DNA of 64,000 bases from DATMER01 sp963741305 (GCA_963741305.1 CAVUHL010000003.1:5890001-5954000); one strand, 5' to 3'; counted from the stretch's first letter, positions 7,824-16,558 are shown. A program made the numbers and translations. The notes: generated by a model not told the origin, from the letters alone.

Positions 7824-10625
7824 ATGAGATACCGACTTCAACGAATGCTCGCAATGGCTGTCCTCGCCGTTTGCCTCGCGGCGGCGGATCCGCAGGACGC
7901 GCAGACCCGGGTCGCCACCCTGGAGGCGCTCGGAGAGAGCTATCAGTACGGAGGCGACCTGGCCCGCGCCGAAGCCAGCTTCCGCTCGGCCATGGAAATC
8001 GGCGAGGCCGCCTGGGGCGAAAGCCTTCAGGTGGCCGCCACAATGACCCGCCTGGGCAACGTCCTGCGGCTGATGCACCGATCCGACGAGGCGATGCAAC
8101 TCCAGGAGCGCGCTCTGGAGATCCGTCAGCGCCTGGCGCCGGACAGCCTCGAAGTCGCTGACAGCCTGCATCACCTGTTTCTCCTCGCGATCGACGAGGA
8201 GGACGTGGAGGCGATGACCGATCTCTCCCGCCGCGCCATGGCCATCCATGAGCGAAGGCCTTCCGACACTCTGACCCTGGCCGATACCCTGAGCGACCTG
8301 GGCTACCTCGCCATGTACCTCGGCTACAACTACGAAGCCGTGGCGAGGATGCAGCAAGCCGTGGCGATCCTGGAGCGGCTGGCTCCCGGCAGCATCCCCC
8401 TGGCCACCATGCTTGGCCGTCTCGGCCTGACGCACAGGCTGCTCGGCGACACCGAGCCCGCGATCGAAGCATTCAGCCGCGCCTTGACGATCCGGGAGAA
8501 GCTCGCTCCCGGGAGCCTCGGAACCGCGGTCGTCATCGGCAACCTCGGCGTCCTCACCCGGGACCGCGGCGATCTGGAGAAGGCAGAGGAGCTCTTCCAG
8601 CGCGCCATGGAGATCTCGGAAAAAGCCGTCCCTGATGGCATCCGTGTGGCGGAGAACCTGAACTCAATAGCGTCCATCGCTTCGCTGCGGGGCGACGAGG
8701 AGGAGGCATGGAAGCTCCGCCTCCGCGCCTTGGAGATCTTCGAACGGTTCGGCTTTACCAGCAAGACTGCTGAAACCCTCTGGTACCTGGGGATGGTGGC
8801 CGAGGCACGCGGGGATTTCAAGCTGGCTCTGGACCTCCACCATCGGGCCAGGGTGCTCCGGGAGCGCATTGCGCCAGACTCGATCGAAGAGGCGCAGACG
8901 CACCATCAGCTCGGGCGGTTGTACCGCCGCACCGGCCATCCCGACTTGGCGGCGCAGCACCTGGTCACGGCCGTCGAGGCGCTGGAGGCCCAGATGGAGC
9001 GGCTCGGAGGCCCGAAGGACCTCCAGGCCGCGTTCCGGGCGAGCCATGAGGACATCTATCACGACGCCATCGAGGTCGAAGTGGAGCGTGGGCACACCGC
9101 CGAGGCTTTCCATCTTGTGGAGCGCTCCCGGGCGCGGAGCTTCCTGGATTTGCTGGCGGAACGCGATCTGGCGCTCTCCGGCGAGCTGCCTCCCGCCCTC
9201 GAGCGCTCCCGGCGCGGCAATGCGTCGAGCTACGACCAGGCCTTGAGGGCTCTGGGGGGCTGGACTCCCGCGGCGGGCGAAGAGGCGAGAGAGGCCCTCC
9301 ACCGCGAGCTGGTCCGGCTGCGCGGTGAGCGCGACGAAATCACCGAAAAGATCCGCAAGGCTTCTCCACGGCTCGCCGCGCTGCGCCAGCCGCAGCCCCT
9401 CGCCCTGGACGCCGCCCGCAAGGTTCTCGACCGCGGAACGCTGGCCCTCTCCTACAGCGTGGGGAAGGAACGGACCATTCTTTTCGCAGTGACTCGGGAG
9501 GGGGGCCTTCGTGTAGAGGTCTTGCCTCTCGGCAAGGAACGGCTGCGGGCGGACGTGGAGCGCTTTCTGGAGCTGGTCCGGCAGCCCGCCGCCATCTCCG
9601 ATCCATCCGACCCATCCGGTCCATCCGGCCTGGCCCTGCCGCTCTACCGTGCCCTGATCGGTCCGGTGGCCGACCTGGTGGAGCGCAGTGAGCGGGTCCT
9701 GATCCTCCCCGACGGCCCCCTGCACCGCCTCCCGTTCGGCGCTCTGGTCCGCGACACGGGAAGCCCGGCTTCGGGCCGCGGGAGCTTCCTGACGGAGTGG
9801 AAGCCTCTGCACACGGCCCTCTCGTTGACAGTCTACGGGACGCTCCGCTCCTCCCTCCGCTCATCTGAAACTGCAGCCGAAGCTGCCGGCACCCCGCAGC
9901 TCGTCGCCTTCGCGGACCCCCGTTACCCGAAAAGCCTCGCGCCGAGGGAGGAGGTCCGCGAGCCCATCCGCCGCGCCCTGGCGCTGCGCGGCTTCGACTG
10001 GGCTCCCCTGCCCTACAGCCGGCGCGAGGTCGAGCGCATTGCCGAGTCCTACCCCGGCACGCGCCTCTACCTTGGCGAGGGGGCCACCGAAGAGCAGGCC
10101 AAGTCCGTGGGCCGCGGCGTGCGCATCCTGCACTTCGCGACCCATGGCTACATCGACGACCGCACCCCACTCGACTCGGCCCTGGTCCTGACCATCCCCG
10201 ATGAGCTCCCCCCGGGCCGGGGTATTTCTTCGAGAGACAATGGCCTGCTCCAGGTCTGGGAGATCTTCGAAAGCGTGCGGCTTGATGCGGACCTCGTGGT
10301 GCTCTCGGCCTGCGAGTCCGGCCTCGGACGGGAGCTGAGCGGCGAGGGGATGATCGGGCTCACCCGCGCCTTCCAGTACGCCGGCGCGCGCTCGGTAGTC
10401 GCGAGCCTGTGGAGCGTCTCCGACCAGGTCACCGGCGAGCTGATGGTGCGCTTCTACCGCCACCGGGCAGCCGGGCTCGCCACGGACGAAGCGCTACGGA
10501 AGGCCCAGATGGAGCTGATCCGCGAGCCGGTCCGGATCACCACTGCCAGCGGGGAGCCTATGGAGATGGATGCCTCGGCGCCGTTCTTCTGGGCTGCGTT
10601 TCAGCTTTTTGGGGATCCGCGGTGA
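7824..10625 (+). CDS. TPR-CHAT domain protein
   Basis: 933 residues. The N-terminal hydrophobic stretch (about 7-20) resembles a signal peptide or anchor. Residues of about 30-400 form TPR-type helical repeats of about 42 residues (repeated AxxxFxxAL/I and LAPxS boundaries). The C-terminal 350 residues are a CHAT domain (caspase-HetF-associated with TPRs) with the catalytic pair H774 (in FATHG) and C830 (in LSACESG), and the usual closing FFWAAFQLFG. CHAT proteins are caspase-like proteases; known ones act in programmed death or defence, with the TPR part binding partners or substrates. Target unknown. The last 138 bp are duplicated at 11306-11443. Confidence 0.88.
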   Translation: MRYRLQRMLAMAVLAVCLAAADPQDAQTRVATLEALGESYQYGGDLARAEASFRSAMEIGEAAWGESLQVAATMTRLGNVLRLMHRSDEAMQLQERALEIRQRLAPDSLEVADSLHHLFLLAIDEEDVEAMTDLSRRAMAIHERRPSDTLTLADTLSDLGYLAMYLGYNYEAVARMQQAVAILERLAPGSIPLATMLGRLGLTHRLLGDTEPAIEAFSRALTIREKLAPGSLGTAVVIGNLGVLTRDRGDLEKAEELFQRAMEISEKAVPDGIRVAENLNSIASIASLRGDEEEAWKLRLRALEIFERFGFTSKTAETLWYLGMVAEARGDFKLALDLHHRARVLRERIAPDSIEEAQTHHQLGRLYRRTGHPDLAAQHLVTAVEALEAQMERLGGPKDLQAAFRASHEDIYHDAIEVEVERGHTAEAFHLVERSRARSFLDLLAERDLALSGELPPALERSRRGNASSYDQALRALGGWTPAAGEEAREALHRELVRLRGERDEITEKIRKASPRLAALRQPQPLALDAARKVLDRGTLALSYSVGKERTILFAVTREGGLRVEVLPLGKERLRADVERFLELVRQPAAISDPSDPSGPSGLALPLYRALIGPVADLVERSERVLILPDGPLHRLPFGALVRDTGSPASGRGSFLTEWKPLHTALSLTVYGTLRSSLRSSETAAEAAGTPQLVAFADPRYPKSLAPREEVREPIRRALALRGFDWAPLPYSRREVERIAESYPGTRLYLGEGATEEQAKSVGRGVRILHFATHGYIDDRTPLDSALVLTIPDELPPGRGISSRDNGLLQVWEIFESVRLDADLVVLSACESGLGRELSGEGMIGLTRAFQYAGARSVVASLWSVSDQVTGELMVRFYRHRAAGLATDEALRKAQMELIREPVRITTASGEPMEMDASAPFFWAAFQLFGDPR

Positions 10626-10673
10626 CGCGCATGGGCTGCGCGATTCTGAGGTTAATCCAGGAAAGGCGACCGT

Positions 10674-11300
10674 TCAGCTCAAACCGAGAGCCGCGAGCGA
10701 AGCGGCTGTAGAAGCCGAAGCGCTCAGTTCCACCATCGCCTTGACATCGAGCGACTCGATGCGCTGCCGCGCCTCTTGTGGCAGAGGCCCGAAGCGCTTC
10801 TCCAAGAGATGAACCAGAGCGGCACGTACCTGCTCTCGTCCCTCCTTGAGCCCCTTCTCGAAGCCCTCCTGTTGCCACTCACGGGTCCATTCCTTGACTC
10901 GTTCGGCCAGCATCGCTTTAAACCTCCTCAAGATCCGCCATCTGAGGAATCTCCGCTCCAGGCACCCGGCCGGGAAGCAGCACCTCTCTCAGCCAGATGA
11001 CGAAGGCACGCCGGAGCTCGGCCATCTCCGGCTCATGGAGCCACTCGATCAGGGCGACCAGGACCCGTTCGATCTCCTCGGGTCCTCGGCTCTTCTCCAG
11101 CCGAAACAGGGCCGCCGTCAGATTTCGTAGCGACTCCAGCTCGACCGTGGCGATCCGCCCTTCATCCACAAGACAGTAGCGGAGCCGCGGCCGATAGCGC
11201 TCTAGACCGCCTGGAACCTCGATCAGCTCGGTCACATCCAGGGCGGCTCCCCAGGGCGCATACCCATTATAGAGAACCAGAGGCAGAACCGGTGGGAGCA
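10674..11300 (-). pseudogene. Truncated, frameshifted Rpn-family nuclease gene
   Basis: Reading leftward from about 11300, the translation begins LPPVLPLVLYNG and continues through RYRPRLRYCLVDE, matching the later part of Rpn/YhgA-like (transposase_31) proteins, which are recombination-promoting nucleases. The N-terminal nuclease core is missing. The frame stops at 10918 (DLEEV-stop) and the family's usual continuation, MLAERVKEW then an E/G/K-rich helix and LEKRFGPLP, resumes in another frame. Removing one T in the GTTTAAA at about 10922 restores E-E-V-K-A-M-L-A. The right end abuts a copy of the CHAT gene tail. It is a degraded remnant; the second half could still be translated from an ATG at 10913. 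Confidence 0.75.
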
Positions 11301-11305
11301 AGCGC

Positions 11306-11443
11306 GAAGCGCTGAGGGCTGCCCAGATGGGGCTGATCCACGAGCCGGCCCGGATCAACGCTGCCAACGGGAAGCCGATGGAGATGGATGCCTCAGCGCC
11401 GTTCTTCTGGGCCGCGCTTCAGCTTTTTGGGGACCCGCGGTGA
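11306..11443 (+). pseudogene. Duplicate of the CHAT gene 3' end
   Basis: These 138 bp match 10488-10625 (the last 46 codons of the CHAT gene, stop included) with 17 mismatches by my count. The translation runs from EALRAAQMGL to the same LQLFGDPR end. Nothing upstream continues the CHAT reading frame: the sequence before 11306 is the Rpn fragment on the opposite strand. The two copies are direct repeats flanking the Rpn remnant, so this is either the tail of a second CHAT gene destroyed by the insertion or a duplication made by it. Confidence 0.85.
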
Positions 11444-11594
11444 GTAAAAGGCTTCTCGCCTTCTCGAGGAGATGGATCTCGTTCAAACCGCCTGCATCGC
11501 GTCCTTCCGGATGATTCTCTCCGTCTGGTCGTCCAGTATCCCGTCTGCCGGTTGGATGCTTGTCTCCCCTATTTCGCCACTATCGAGCAGGGCT
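11444..11594. other. Intergenic gap, nothing recognised
   Basis: No open frame, repeat or promoter pattern that I can support. It marks the change from GC-rich CHAT/Rpn DNA to the lower-GC SIR2 genes. Confidence 0.5.
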
Positions 11595-12851
11595 CTAATT
11601 TCTCAGCATCGAGTCTAGCCACTTTCTTACCACAGACGAAATCATGTTGACGCTGCCCAGATCGACGACCTCAAACTGAATTCCTGCCAAGCCGGACGGA
11701 ACCTCTACGAAATCATCAAGAAGGACAAACACCTTCTCACGGCCTAATTTACCAAGCAAATATCCTAACTCCATAAGTGTGTTCGGCTGTGCTCTCCGAT
11801 AACCTCCGCCCACCTCTTCTGACCTTCCTTCCAGAATTACAACGGCAGCGGCCGATTCGCTTACGATCTCATCCAACTTCTCAAGCGTAGATAGGCCCAT
11901 GGAAGACCTCTCTTCGAGAGTTACGACCTCAAACCCAGCCGCCAGCAGATCCTGCCGCACTTGGAACGTGGTCCTCAAGTTACGTCCGCCGCTCAGGAAC
12001 ACTTGCTTCGCGCGCTTGCTGCGACTCGCAACTGGCCTCCTCTCAACCAAGTGCGTCGTGAGGCCCCGTAGAAAGGCAGGCACATCTGCATCTTTAACCT
12101 CGATGATACGCACACCCCTGTTGCTCCACAATTTCTTTACAGGATCTTCGCCACCAAAAGCACCCGCGGGAACAATCAAAACCCAATCCACTGCGCTGTT
12201 ATGGGAACCTCCATAAAGCTCGTAAAGGCTAACGAAGTCGGCCTCCCCAACAGCGAATCCAACAAAAAGAACTAAGCCGGTAGCGAAGTTAGCTCTAAGG
12301 TAACTGCGAAGAGTGTCGCTGTCCTTGCCACGCCCTAGTATCGCACTGTACCGTAGCGGAGAAATAATCATTGGCTCACTTTCATCCAGCGAGCCATTAA
12401 GCTTGATTATCGGCACACTGCCATAGTCAAGCGTCGAAAGATCAGCGTCCCTTGATATCACTCTTGCAATCTTACCAGACTGAGCAACAGCCTGCTCCAG
12501 CGCACTGTCATAATTAGTTGTTATAAAGGCACGCGCAGGAAGTGTCGCGATTGCATAATGCAAATCTTTTGGCTCCAAGTTTTCAACTGCGGCCTTGACT
12601 CCAGCAACAAACTGGCGAGCACCAACTAAATGCTGAACGTATTCAACTACGTGACTAACGTCTCCTTCGTCAAAATCTGGATACGTAAATAAAAACCCAT
12701 TGTCCTGCATAATCCGTCTTATCAACGTGTCCCAATTGGGCATTCCGGCAGCGCGCGATACCCCAGCGCCAAGGCACACAGTCAGCGCTTTCACGCTCCG
12801 CGAGTGTTCCAAGAATCTCTGTATCAGCCTATCGATATTAGATCTTGTCAT
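11595..12851 (-). CDS. SIR2-TIR fusion protein, SIR2 catalytic His replaced
   Basis: 418 residues. Residues 1-270 are a SIR2 (NAD-binding) domain: CLGAGVS (26-32), TTNYD (111-115, with N113) and a LFVGFAVGEADF strand. At the catalytic position the usual KLHG reads KLNGS: residue 152 is Asn (codon 12398-12396). Residues of about 282-400 match the TIR-like fold of the CAP12/PF10137 type: VFLSGGR, then a helix, STLEKLDEIV, then RAQPNTLMELGYLLGKLG with the putative catalytic Glu361. Known SIR2 and TIR defence proteins deplete NAD on phage infection. Here the TIR domain looks intact and the SIR2 domain probably binds without cleaving (inference). It follows the second SIR2 gene with a 4-nt overlap. 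Codon use is visibly lower in GC than the flanks, indicating transfer. Confidence 0.85.
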   Translation of the reverse strand: MTRSNIDRLIQRFLEHSRSVKALTVCLGAGVSRAAGMPNWDTLIRRIMQDNGFLFTYPDFDEGDVSHVVEYVQHLVGARQFVAGVKAAVENLEPKDLHYAIATLPARAFITTNYDSALEQAVAQSGKIARVISRDADLSTLDYGSVPIIKLNGSLDESEPMIISPLRYSAILGRGKDSDTLRSYLRANFATGLVLFVGFAVGEADFVSLYELYGGSHNSAVDWVLIVPAGAFGGEDPVKKLWSNRGVRIIEVKDADVPAFLRGLTTHLVERRPVASRSKRAKQVFLSGGRNLRTTFQVRQDLLAAGFEVVTLEERSSMGLSTLEKLDEIVSESAAAVVILEGRSEEVGGGYRRAQPNTLMELGYLLGKLGREKVFVLLDDFVEVPSGLAGIQFEVVDLGSVNMISSVVRKWLDSMLRN

Positions 12852-13663
12852 GGCGCTGTCACTGTAAGTGCTTTACGCAGATTATCGAGGTAACCAGGGA
12901 CTTGACTGTGCTTATCTAACGGGATTATCCTTAGGCCAAAGCCGTCCCAGATTGTCCGCTCAATTATATTTGTACTAACCATTATTGCGTACGCCAACCT
13001 CTTCGTACTGTCGTAGAATTGCCTCGCATCTTCATAGATTCGACGGAAGTTAGGGTCCTGCAAACCGAAACCAACGAAAAGCATGGTGTAATCGTTGACG
13101 CTTGAGTGAAACTGGTTCTCAAACTCGCGATGCCTACTAGCATATGTCGCATAGTCGCCACGCGTCAGAACAATACTAGGCGGATGATCAATGTCGCCGT
13201 GCAATTTTACGATGCGCACTTCGCCGTCGTCGATATAGCCAAGCTGAGCCGGATAAACGATTACGGCCGGATCGGCGCCGCTAGCTCGCCTAAATGCTGT
13301 TTCGAGGAGCTTGTCATAGTTTGTTGTGAATACCGTTCTAGCAGGTAAGCGGGTCAGAGTACGATGAAGGCTGGAGAGGCCTACTGGCCGCCTAAAATGT
13401 GAGCGCAGGAATCTGAAATAACGATGCTCCTTCACGGTATCTCTAAAAACGTCGGCTACATCTAAGTGGTCTGCGGCAGCAAGGAACGACTCCAGCTCTT
13501 GCCGAGCGAACGTTGTGTTCTCTCGGCGTATCACATCTTTCATCTGCGCAACAAGATCAGCCCAGCTTATCAAGCCTGCTGCACACGACACACCAGATCC
13601 TACAAAAAGGCGAACTCTCCCGTCTCTCAACGAATCAACAAGATCTCCTGGAATAGACGCCAT
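12848..13663 (-). CDS. SIR2 family NAD-dependent protein
   Basis: 271 residues, essentially one SIR2_2-type domain. It has FVGSGVSCAAG near the N-terminus (NAD loop), TTNYD (N115) and KLHGD with the catalytic histidine present (H155), then LFVGFGLQDPNF. The intact catalytic pair suggests an active NAD hydrolase or deacylase. Its stop overlaps the start of the SIR2-TIR gene by 4 nt, so the two are made together. The arrangement recalls antiphage systems built from SIR2 and TIR parts (for example Thoeris), but gene order and domain fusion differ from those I know. Lower GC than the rest of the window and neighbouring toxin-antitoxin genes support a defence-island setting. Confidence 0.85.
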   Translation of the reverse strand: MASIPGDLVDSLRDGRVRLFVGSGVSCAAGLISWADLVAQMKDVIRRENTTFARQELESFLAAADHLDVADVFRDTVKEHRYFRFLRSHFRRPVGLSSLHRTLTRLPARTVFTTNYDKLLETAFRRASGADPAVIVYPAQLGYIDDGEVRIVKLHGDIDHPPSIVLTRGDYATYASRHREFENQFHSSVNDYTMLFVGFGLQDPNFRRIYEDARQFYDSTKRLAYAIMVSTNIIERTIWDGFGLRIIPLDKHSQVPGYLDNLRKALTVTAP

Positions 13664-13742
13664 TATGGTCTTCCCGGGTTGAAGCCCTTCAAGAGAGGGT
13701 CTTGCGATGATGCAGCAATGTTCTCATAGGTTGTCCACGCAT

Positions 13743-14165
13743 TCAGAGCCGCACTAACTCAAGACACTCCTCGGCGTTGACGACGGCGATCTTCGACGCC
13801 TTGTAGTCACGCCGATTGCGGGTGACGATGGCTTCGAGTTTCCACTCCGCTGCTGCGAAGTACTGGATTGCATCTTCGAAGTCAGCAAAGGTGGAGGCGA
13901 GAGCCAGATCGATAATCCTCTCATTGACCGTGAGGACACGAGTGACCAGCCGCAGCTTCCGGAGGATGGCAATCGCTTCAGGCCCGCCGCCCTCTTCCTT
14001 CCGAAGAAGGTAGAAGAGATTGGAAAAGGCAAGGGAGGAGACGTGCCCCTCGAGACGTCCTTTCTGGAAGGCCACGAACAGCCGGCTCGCGGATGGATAG
14101 AACGGTTGTCGGCCGAGAAGCAGGTCGAGAATGACATCCGTATCAACCAGGACGCGCCGGAACAT
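13743..14165 (-). CDS. PIN-domain toxin (VapC-like)
   Basis: 140 residues, full length for a PIN toxin. The N-terminal VLVDTDVILDLLLGR supplies the first acidic residues. A central Glu region (LRKEEGG) is followed by FADFEDAIQYFAA with the second acidic cluster, and the C-terminal TRNRRDY matches the PIN_3 subgroup. Expected role: Mg-dependent RNase held inactive by the antitoxin encoded immediately upstream (2-nt gap). Cytoplasmic. Confidence 0.85.
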   Translation of the reverse strand: MFRRVLVDTDVILDLLLGRQPFYPSASRLFVAFQKGRLEGHVSSLAFSNLFYLLRKEEGGGPEAIAILRKLRLVTRVLTVNERIIDLALASTFADFEDAIQYFAAAEWKLEAIVTRNRRDYKASKIAVVNAEECLELVRL

Positions 14166-14167
14166 GC

Positions 14168-14416
14168 TCAGGAGTACTTCTTCCGGAGGTACTCGGTGTA
14201 CTCCTCCCTGGGGTCACCGATCTCCGCTCCCTTCAGCACACCGGCCAACTCGGCCACGACGCCGGTCAATTTCTCCCGCGGTGGCTCCTCCGACTGCGCC
14301 AGCCTGAGGAAATAGCTCTCGACGACTCGGGACAAGCTCAGGCCCCGGCGCTCCGCGTAGCGCTTCGCTTGTTCGATGGCCTCTTTGTCGAGCTTGAGTG
14401 TGAGCTTTGTATTCAT
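14168..14416 (-). CDS. Antitoxin (DUF6364-like)
   Basis: 82 residues. The start MNTKLTLKLDKEAIEQAKRY followed by a helix with SLSRVVESYF is typical of ribbon-helix-helix antitoxins of the DUF6364 type; the acidic C-terminus would bind the PIN toxin. It is the first gene of a two-gene operon with that toxin. An imperfect inverted repeat upstream is a likely autoregulatory operator. Confidence 0.8.
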   Translation of the reverse strand: MNTKLTLKLDKEAIEQAKRYAERRGLSLSRVVESYFLRLAQSEEPPREKLTGVVAELAGVLKGAEIGDPREEYTEYLRKKYS

Positions 14417-14426
14417 GACGTTCCTC

Positions 14427-14465
14427 GCCTAGTACGTACAACCTTACCACTGCTGTACGCCTAGG
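14427..14465 (-). promoter_or_regulatory. Imperfect inverted repeat upstream of antitoxin gene
   Basis: GCCTAGTACGTAC (14427-14439) is mirrored imperfectly by GTACGCCTAGG (14455-14465), 11 nt upstream of the antitoxin ATG on the minus strand. Toxin-antitoxin operons are normally self-repressed at such sites; the exact operator is inferred. Confidence 0.4.
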
Positions 14466-14486
14466 GCAAAGAAAGGAGGTCACAAC

Positions 14487-15089
14487 TCAGTCGAGCCAAA
14501 CCTCGATCTCCGGATCAAACACGTACTTCCCACCCTCCCGAGTGATGTACGCAACATACGTCTGCTCGCCGGCCGGTTTCGTCTCCACCGAGTAGACGCA
14601 CATGAGGCTCCAGGGGGCTTTCACCTTGTCGAACCTTCCGCGCTCGTCGACGAGCTGGCCTTCGTCGGGAACGTCGGCAACTACGAGGGAATCGAGCTTC
14701 TTGATGGCGCGGAAGGCGGCTTGAGCTTCCGCTTTGCCGGGGCAGGCGGGCCAGAGGCCGCTTTGATCTGGAACATCCAACAAGGTCCACGAGCCTCCGG
14801 AATAGCGGAAGGACATCTCCTGGGTGTGAAACTCGTCAGGGTCGTGCTGCTTGTTCATCTCGACGAGGCAGATGACATCTCCGACGGGGCGGTCTTTCAG
14901 TGGAAAGCATCCGTGCAGGCTGCGCAGGCGGAAGCCCTTCAGGTTGGCTTCGCCGTAGGCCTTGACCAGGGCAGACCTCATCGCCAACTCGGCTTCAGCA
15001 GAGGTTGGCGAATCCTCGGCGCCGAAGGCAGCGGCGGCCATGGGCAACAGAGCCAGCAAAGAGAGCGTCAGGCAGCGGCGGATCTGCAT
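14487..15089 (-). CDS. Secreted protein, unknown
   Basis: 200 residues with a clear signal peptide (hydrophobic LTLSLLALLPMAAAAF, cleavage near AFGAED). The mature protein is a small mixed alpha/beta domain with several cysteines (HGCFPLKDR, VICLVE, WPACPG, SLMCVYS) that may form disulfides. It ends VFDPEIEVWLD. A strong ribosome-binding site (AAAGGAGG) supports the ATG at 15089. I recognise no family. It is divergent from the following vapBC pair. Confidence 0.65.
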   Translation of the reverse strand: MQIRRCLTLSLLALLPMAAAAFGAEDSPTSAEAELAMRSALVKAYGEANLKGFRLRSLHGCFPLKDRPVGDVICLVEMNKQHDPDEFHTQEMSFRYSGGSWTLLDVPDQSGLWPACPGKAEAQAAFRAIKKLDSLVVADVPDEGQLVDERGRFDKVKAPWSLMCVYSVETKPAGEQTYVAYITREGGKYVFDPEIEVWLD

Positions 15090-15146
15090 TGCGTCCTCCT
15101 TTTAGTGTCCCCCGAAGAGTAGAGCCGCTTGTCACTCCGAGAGGAA

Positions 15147-15158
15147 GATTCTAGAATC
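15147..15158 (+). promoter_or_regulatory. Perfect palindrome upstream of vapBC, likely operator
   Basis: GATTCTAGAATC is a perfect 12-bp palindrome, followed by a second inverted repeat AATCC-TTGGA-GGATT (15155-15169). Both lie within 45 bp of the antitoxin ATG at 15192, where VapB-VapC complexes usually repress their own promoter. Confidence 0.55.
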
Positions 15159-15191
15159 CTTGGAGGATTCTATACTCCCCTGGGGGTGATT

Positions 15192-15446
15192 ATGGGAATC
15201 AGCATCAAGAACGACAGGGCCGAGCAGTTAGCGCGACAAGTGGCGGCGACGACTGGAGAAAGCTTGACGGACGCCGTGATCCACTCTCTGGAGGAACGTC
15301 TGGAACGCCTGAAAGGCCGGCGATCCGCTCCCGACCTCGTCGAGACCCTGATGGCGATCAGCCGGCGCTGCAGCTCCCTTCCCGATCTCGACACCCGGGA
15401 TGCTGACGCAATCCTGGGCTATGACGAGCAGGGCGCATTCCGCTGA
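15192..15446 (+). CDS. VapB-type antitoxin (Rv0623-like)
   Basis: 84 residues from the ATG at 15192. A longer frame from 15129 would run through the palindromic operator and is less likely. The sequence GISIKNDRAEQLARQVA then GESLTDAVIHSLEERL is the typical N-terminal half of Rv0623-like antitoxins, which pair with PIN toxins. The C-terminal DADAILGYDEQG is the usual toxin-binding tail. The stop overlaps the toxin start by one base (TGATG). Confidence 0.88.
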   Translation: MGISIKNDRAEQLARQVAATTGESLTDAVIHSLEERLERLKGRRSAPDLVETLMAISRRCSSLPDLDTRDADAILGYDEQGAFR

Positions 15447-15853
15447 TGGTGGTCGATACGTCGGTCCTCCTGGCCATCCTCCTCGGGGAGCCGGAAGCGG
15501 AGGACTTCTCCCGAGCCATCGCCGGCGACCCAAAACGTCTGGCGAGCGCAGTCATCAGCTTCGAAGCCGCCATCGTGATTCACGCCCGCAAGGGTCCCTC
15601 CGGGCTCCGCGAGCTCGACCTGCTCCTTCATTCGGCGGGCGTCACGGTCGTCAGCTTCGATGCCGAACAGAGCCTGCTGGCCCGCGCAGCGTACGAGCGG
15701 TACGGGAAAGGGCATCATCCCGCTGCGCTGAATCTGGGCGACTGCTGTAGCTATGCCCTCTCGCGCTTCTCCGGAGAGGCGCTCCTCTTCAAGGGCAATG
15801 ACTTTTCCAAGACCGATATCGTAGTTGCCAAAGTGCATCCCAGCGAAGCATAG
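15446..15853 (+). CDS. VapC-type PIN toxin
   Basis: 135 residues. VVDTSVLLAILLGEPE supplies the first catalytic Asp, AVISFEAAIV the Glu, and LNLGDCCSYALS followed by LLFKGNDFSKTDI the remaining acidic residues and the C-terminal motif of VapC RNases. It is translationally coupled to its antitoxin. Expected to cleave specific RNAs when released. Confidence 0.9.
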   Translation: MVVDTSVLLAILLGEPEAEDFSRAIAGDPKRLASAVISFEAAIVIHARKGPSGLRELDLLLHSAGVTVVSFDAEQSLLARAAYERYGKGHHPAALNLGDCCSYALSRFSGEALLFKGNDFSKTDIVVAKVHPSEA

Positions 15854-16198
15854 AAAATCGGGGGCGAAGGGGAGGTCTCCAGGCACAGGGGTCCCACGCG
15901 CTGGCGGAGCGTTCCGGAGCGCCCCCGCCTCCGGATTCCATGCCAGTGCCGGCCCGCCCCCTCCCGGATGGCGGATCCCCCTTGGCGGGCGAGCGGCGTC
16001 CTTGGACACGGAGGCCGCCTTCCCTTCTCGGTTGTCAATGAACGCTCCCCACAGAGGGCCGGACCTTCCGGGATGCTGCACGGCTTGCTGTCGATGACCG
16101 GCCCTCCGCAATATGCATTAGCCTGAGGCTCGGGAGCGTACATGTCAAGGACACAGCTGGTTTTCGTGGCAGCGCAGGTGTCTTCTATGCGCACATAC
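15854..16198. other. Gene-free stretch before array A
   Basis: GC-rich sequence with no coding signal. Open frames exist on both strands but show no codon bias or homologous motifs. It joins directly to the 21-bp repeat array. Confidence 0.5.
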
Positions 16199-16534
16199 GT
16201 GATCCGCCCCGAGCTGTGGACGATTCCCCCGGAGAGGGGGACGGTTCCCCTCAGTCCGGGAGCCGTCCCCCCTTTGGGGGCGAGCCGTCCGTCCCTGGGG
16301 GGAGCGGTCCGCCGGAGTAGGCGGGCCTTCCGGAGCCTGGGGCGGGCCTTCCCCCCTTCCGGGGGAGTCCTCCACAGACTGAGGGGAGTCATCCGGCGCT
16401 TGGGGGCGAGCCGCTGCCGCTGTCGCCGGAAGGCTTGGTGGAAGGGGGGAAACGCTCCCGGATCGGGGCAGATTGCCCACGGACCGGGACAGACCGTCCG
16501 CCCCGCGGGGCCAGGCGTTACCATGCGCAGGGGA
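16199..16534. repeat. Array A: sixteen degenerate 21-bp tandem units
   Basis: From 16199 the sequence divides without gaps into 16 units of 21 bp. A recurring pattern is a G-x-C-G/T-T-C-C near each unit start and a G-rich end (GGGGA or GGGCGG). Examples of unit starts are GCCGTCCCCC, GCGGTCCGCC, GCCTTCCGGA and GTCCTCCACA. No two units are identical, so this is an old or selected array rather than a fresh expansion. Because 21 is a multiple of three, every frame reads as heptapeptides, and a plus-strand frame is open across the whole array. I favour a non-coding role but cannot exclude a repeat peptide. Confidence 0.65.
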
Positions 16535-16558
16535 ACGCAATGCGCACGCGATCAGAGG

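Noticed and set aside
10626..11444. Insertion sequence with transposase
   Set aside because: No terminal inverted repeats and no DDE transposase; only an Rpn-family remnant and a duplicated CHAT tail.
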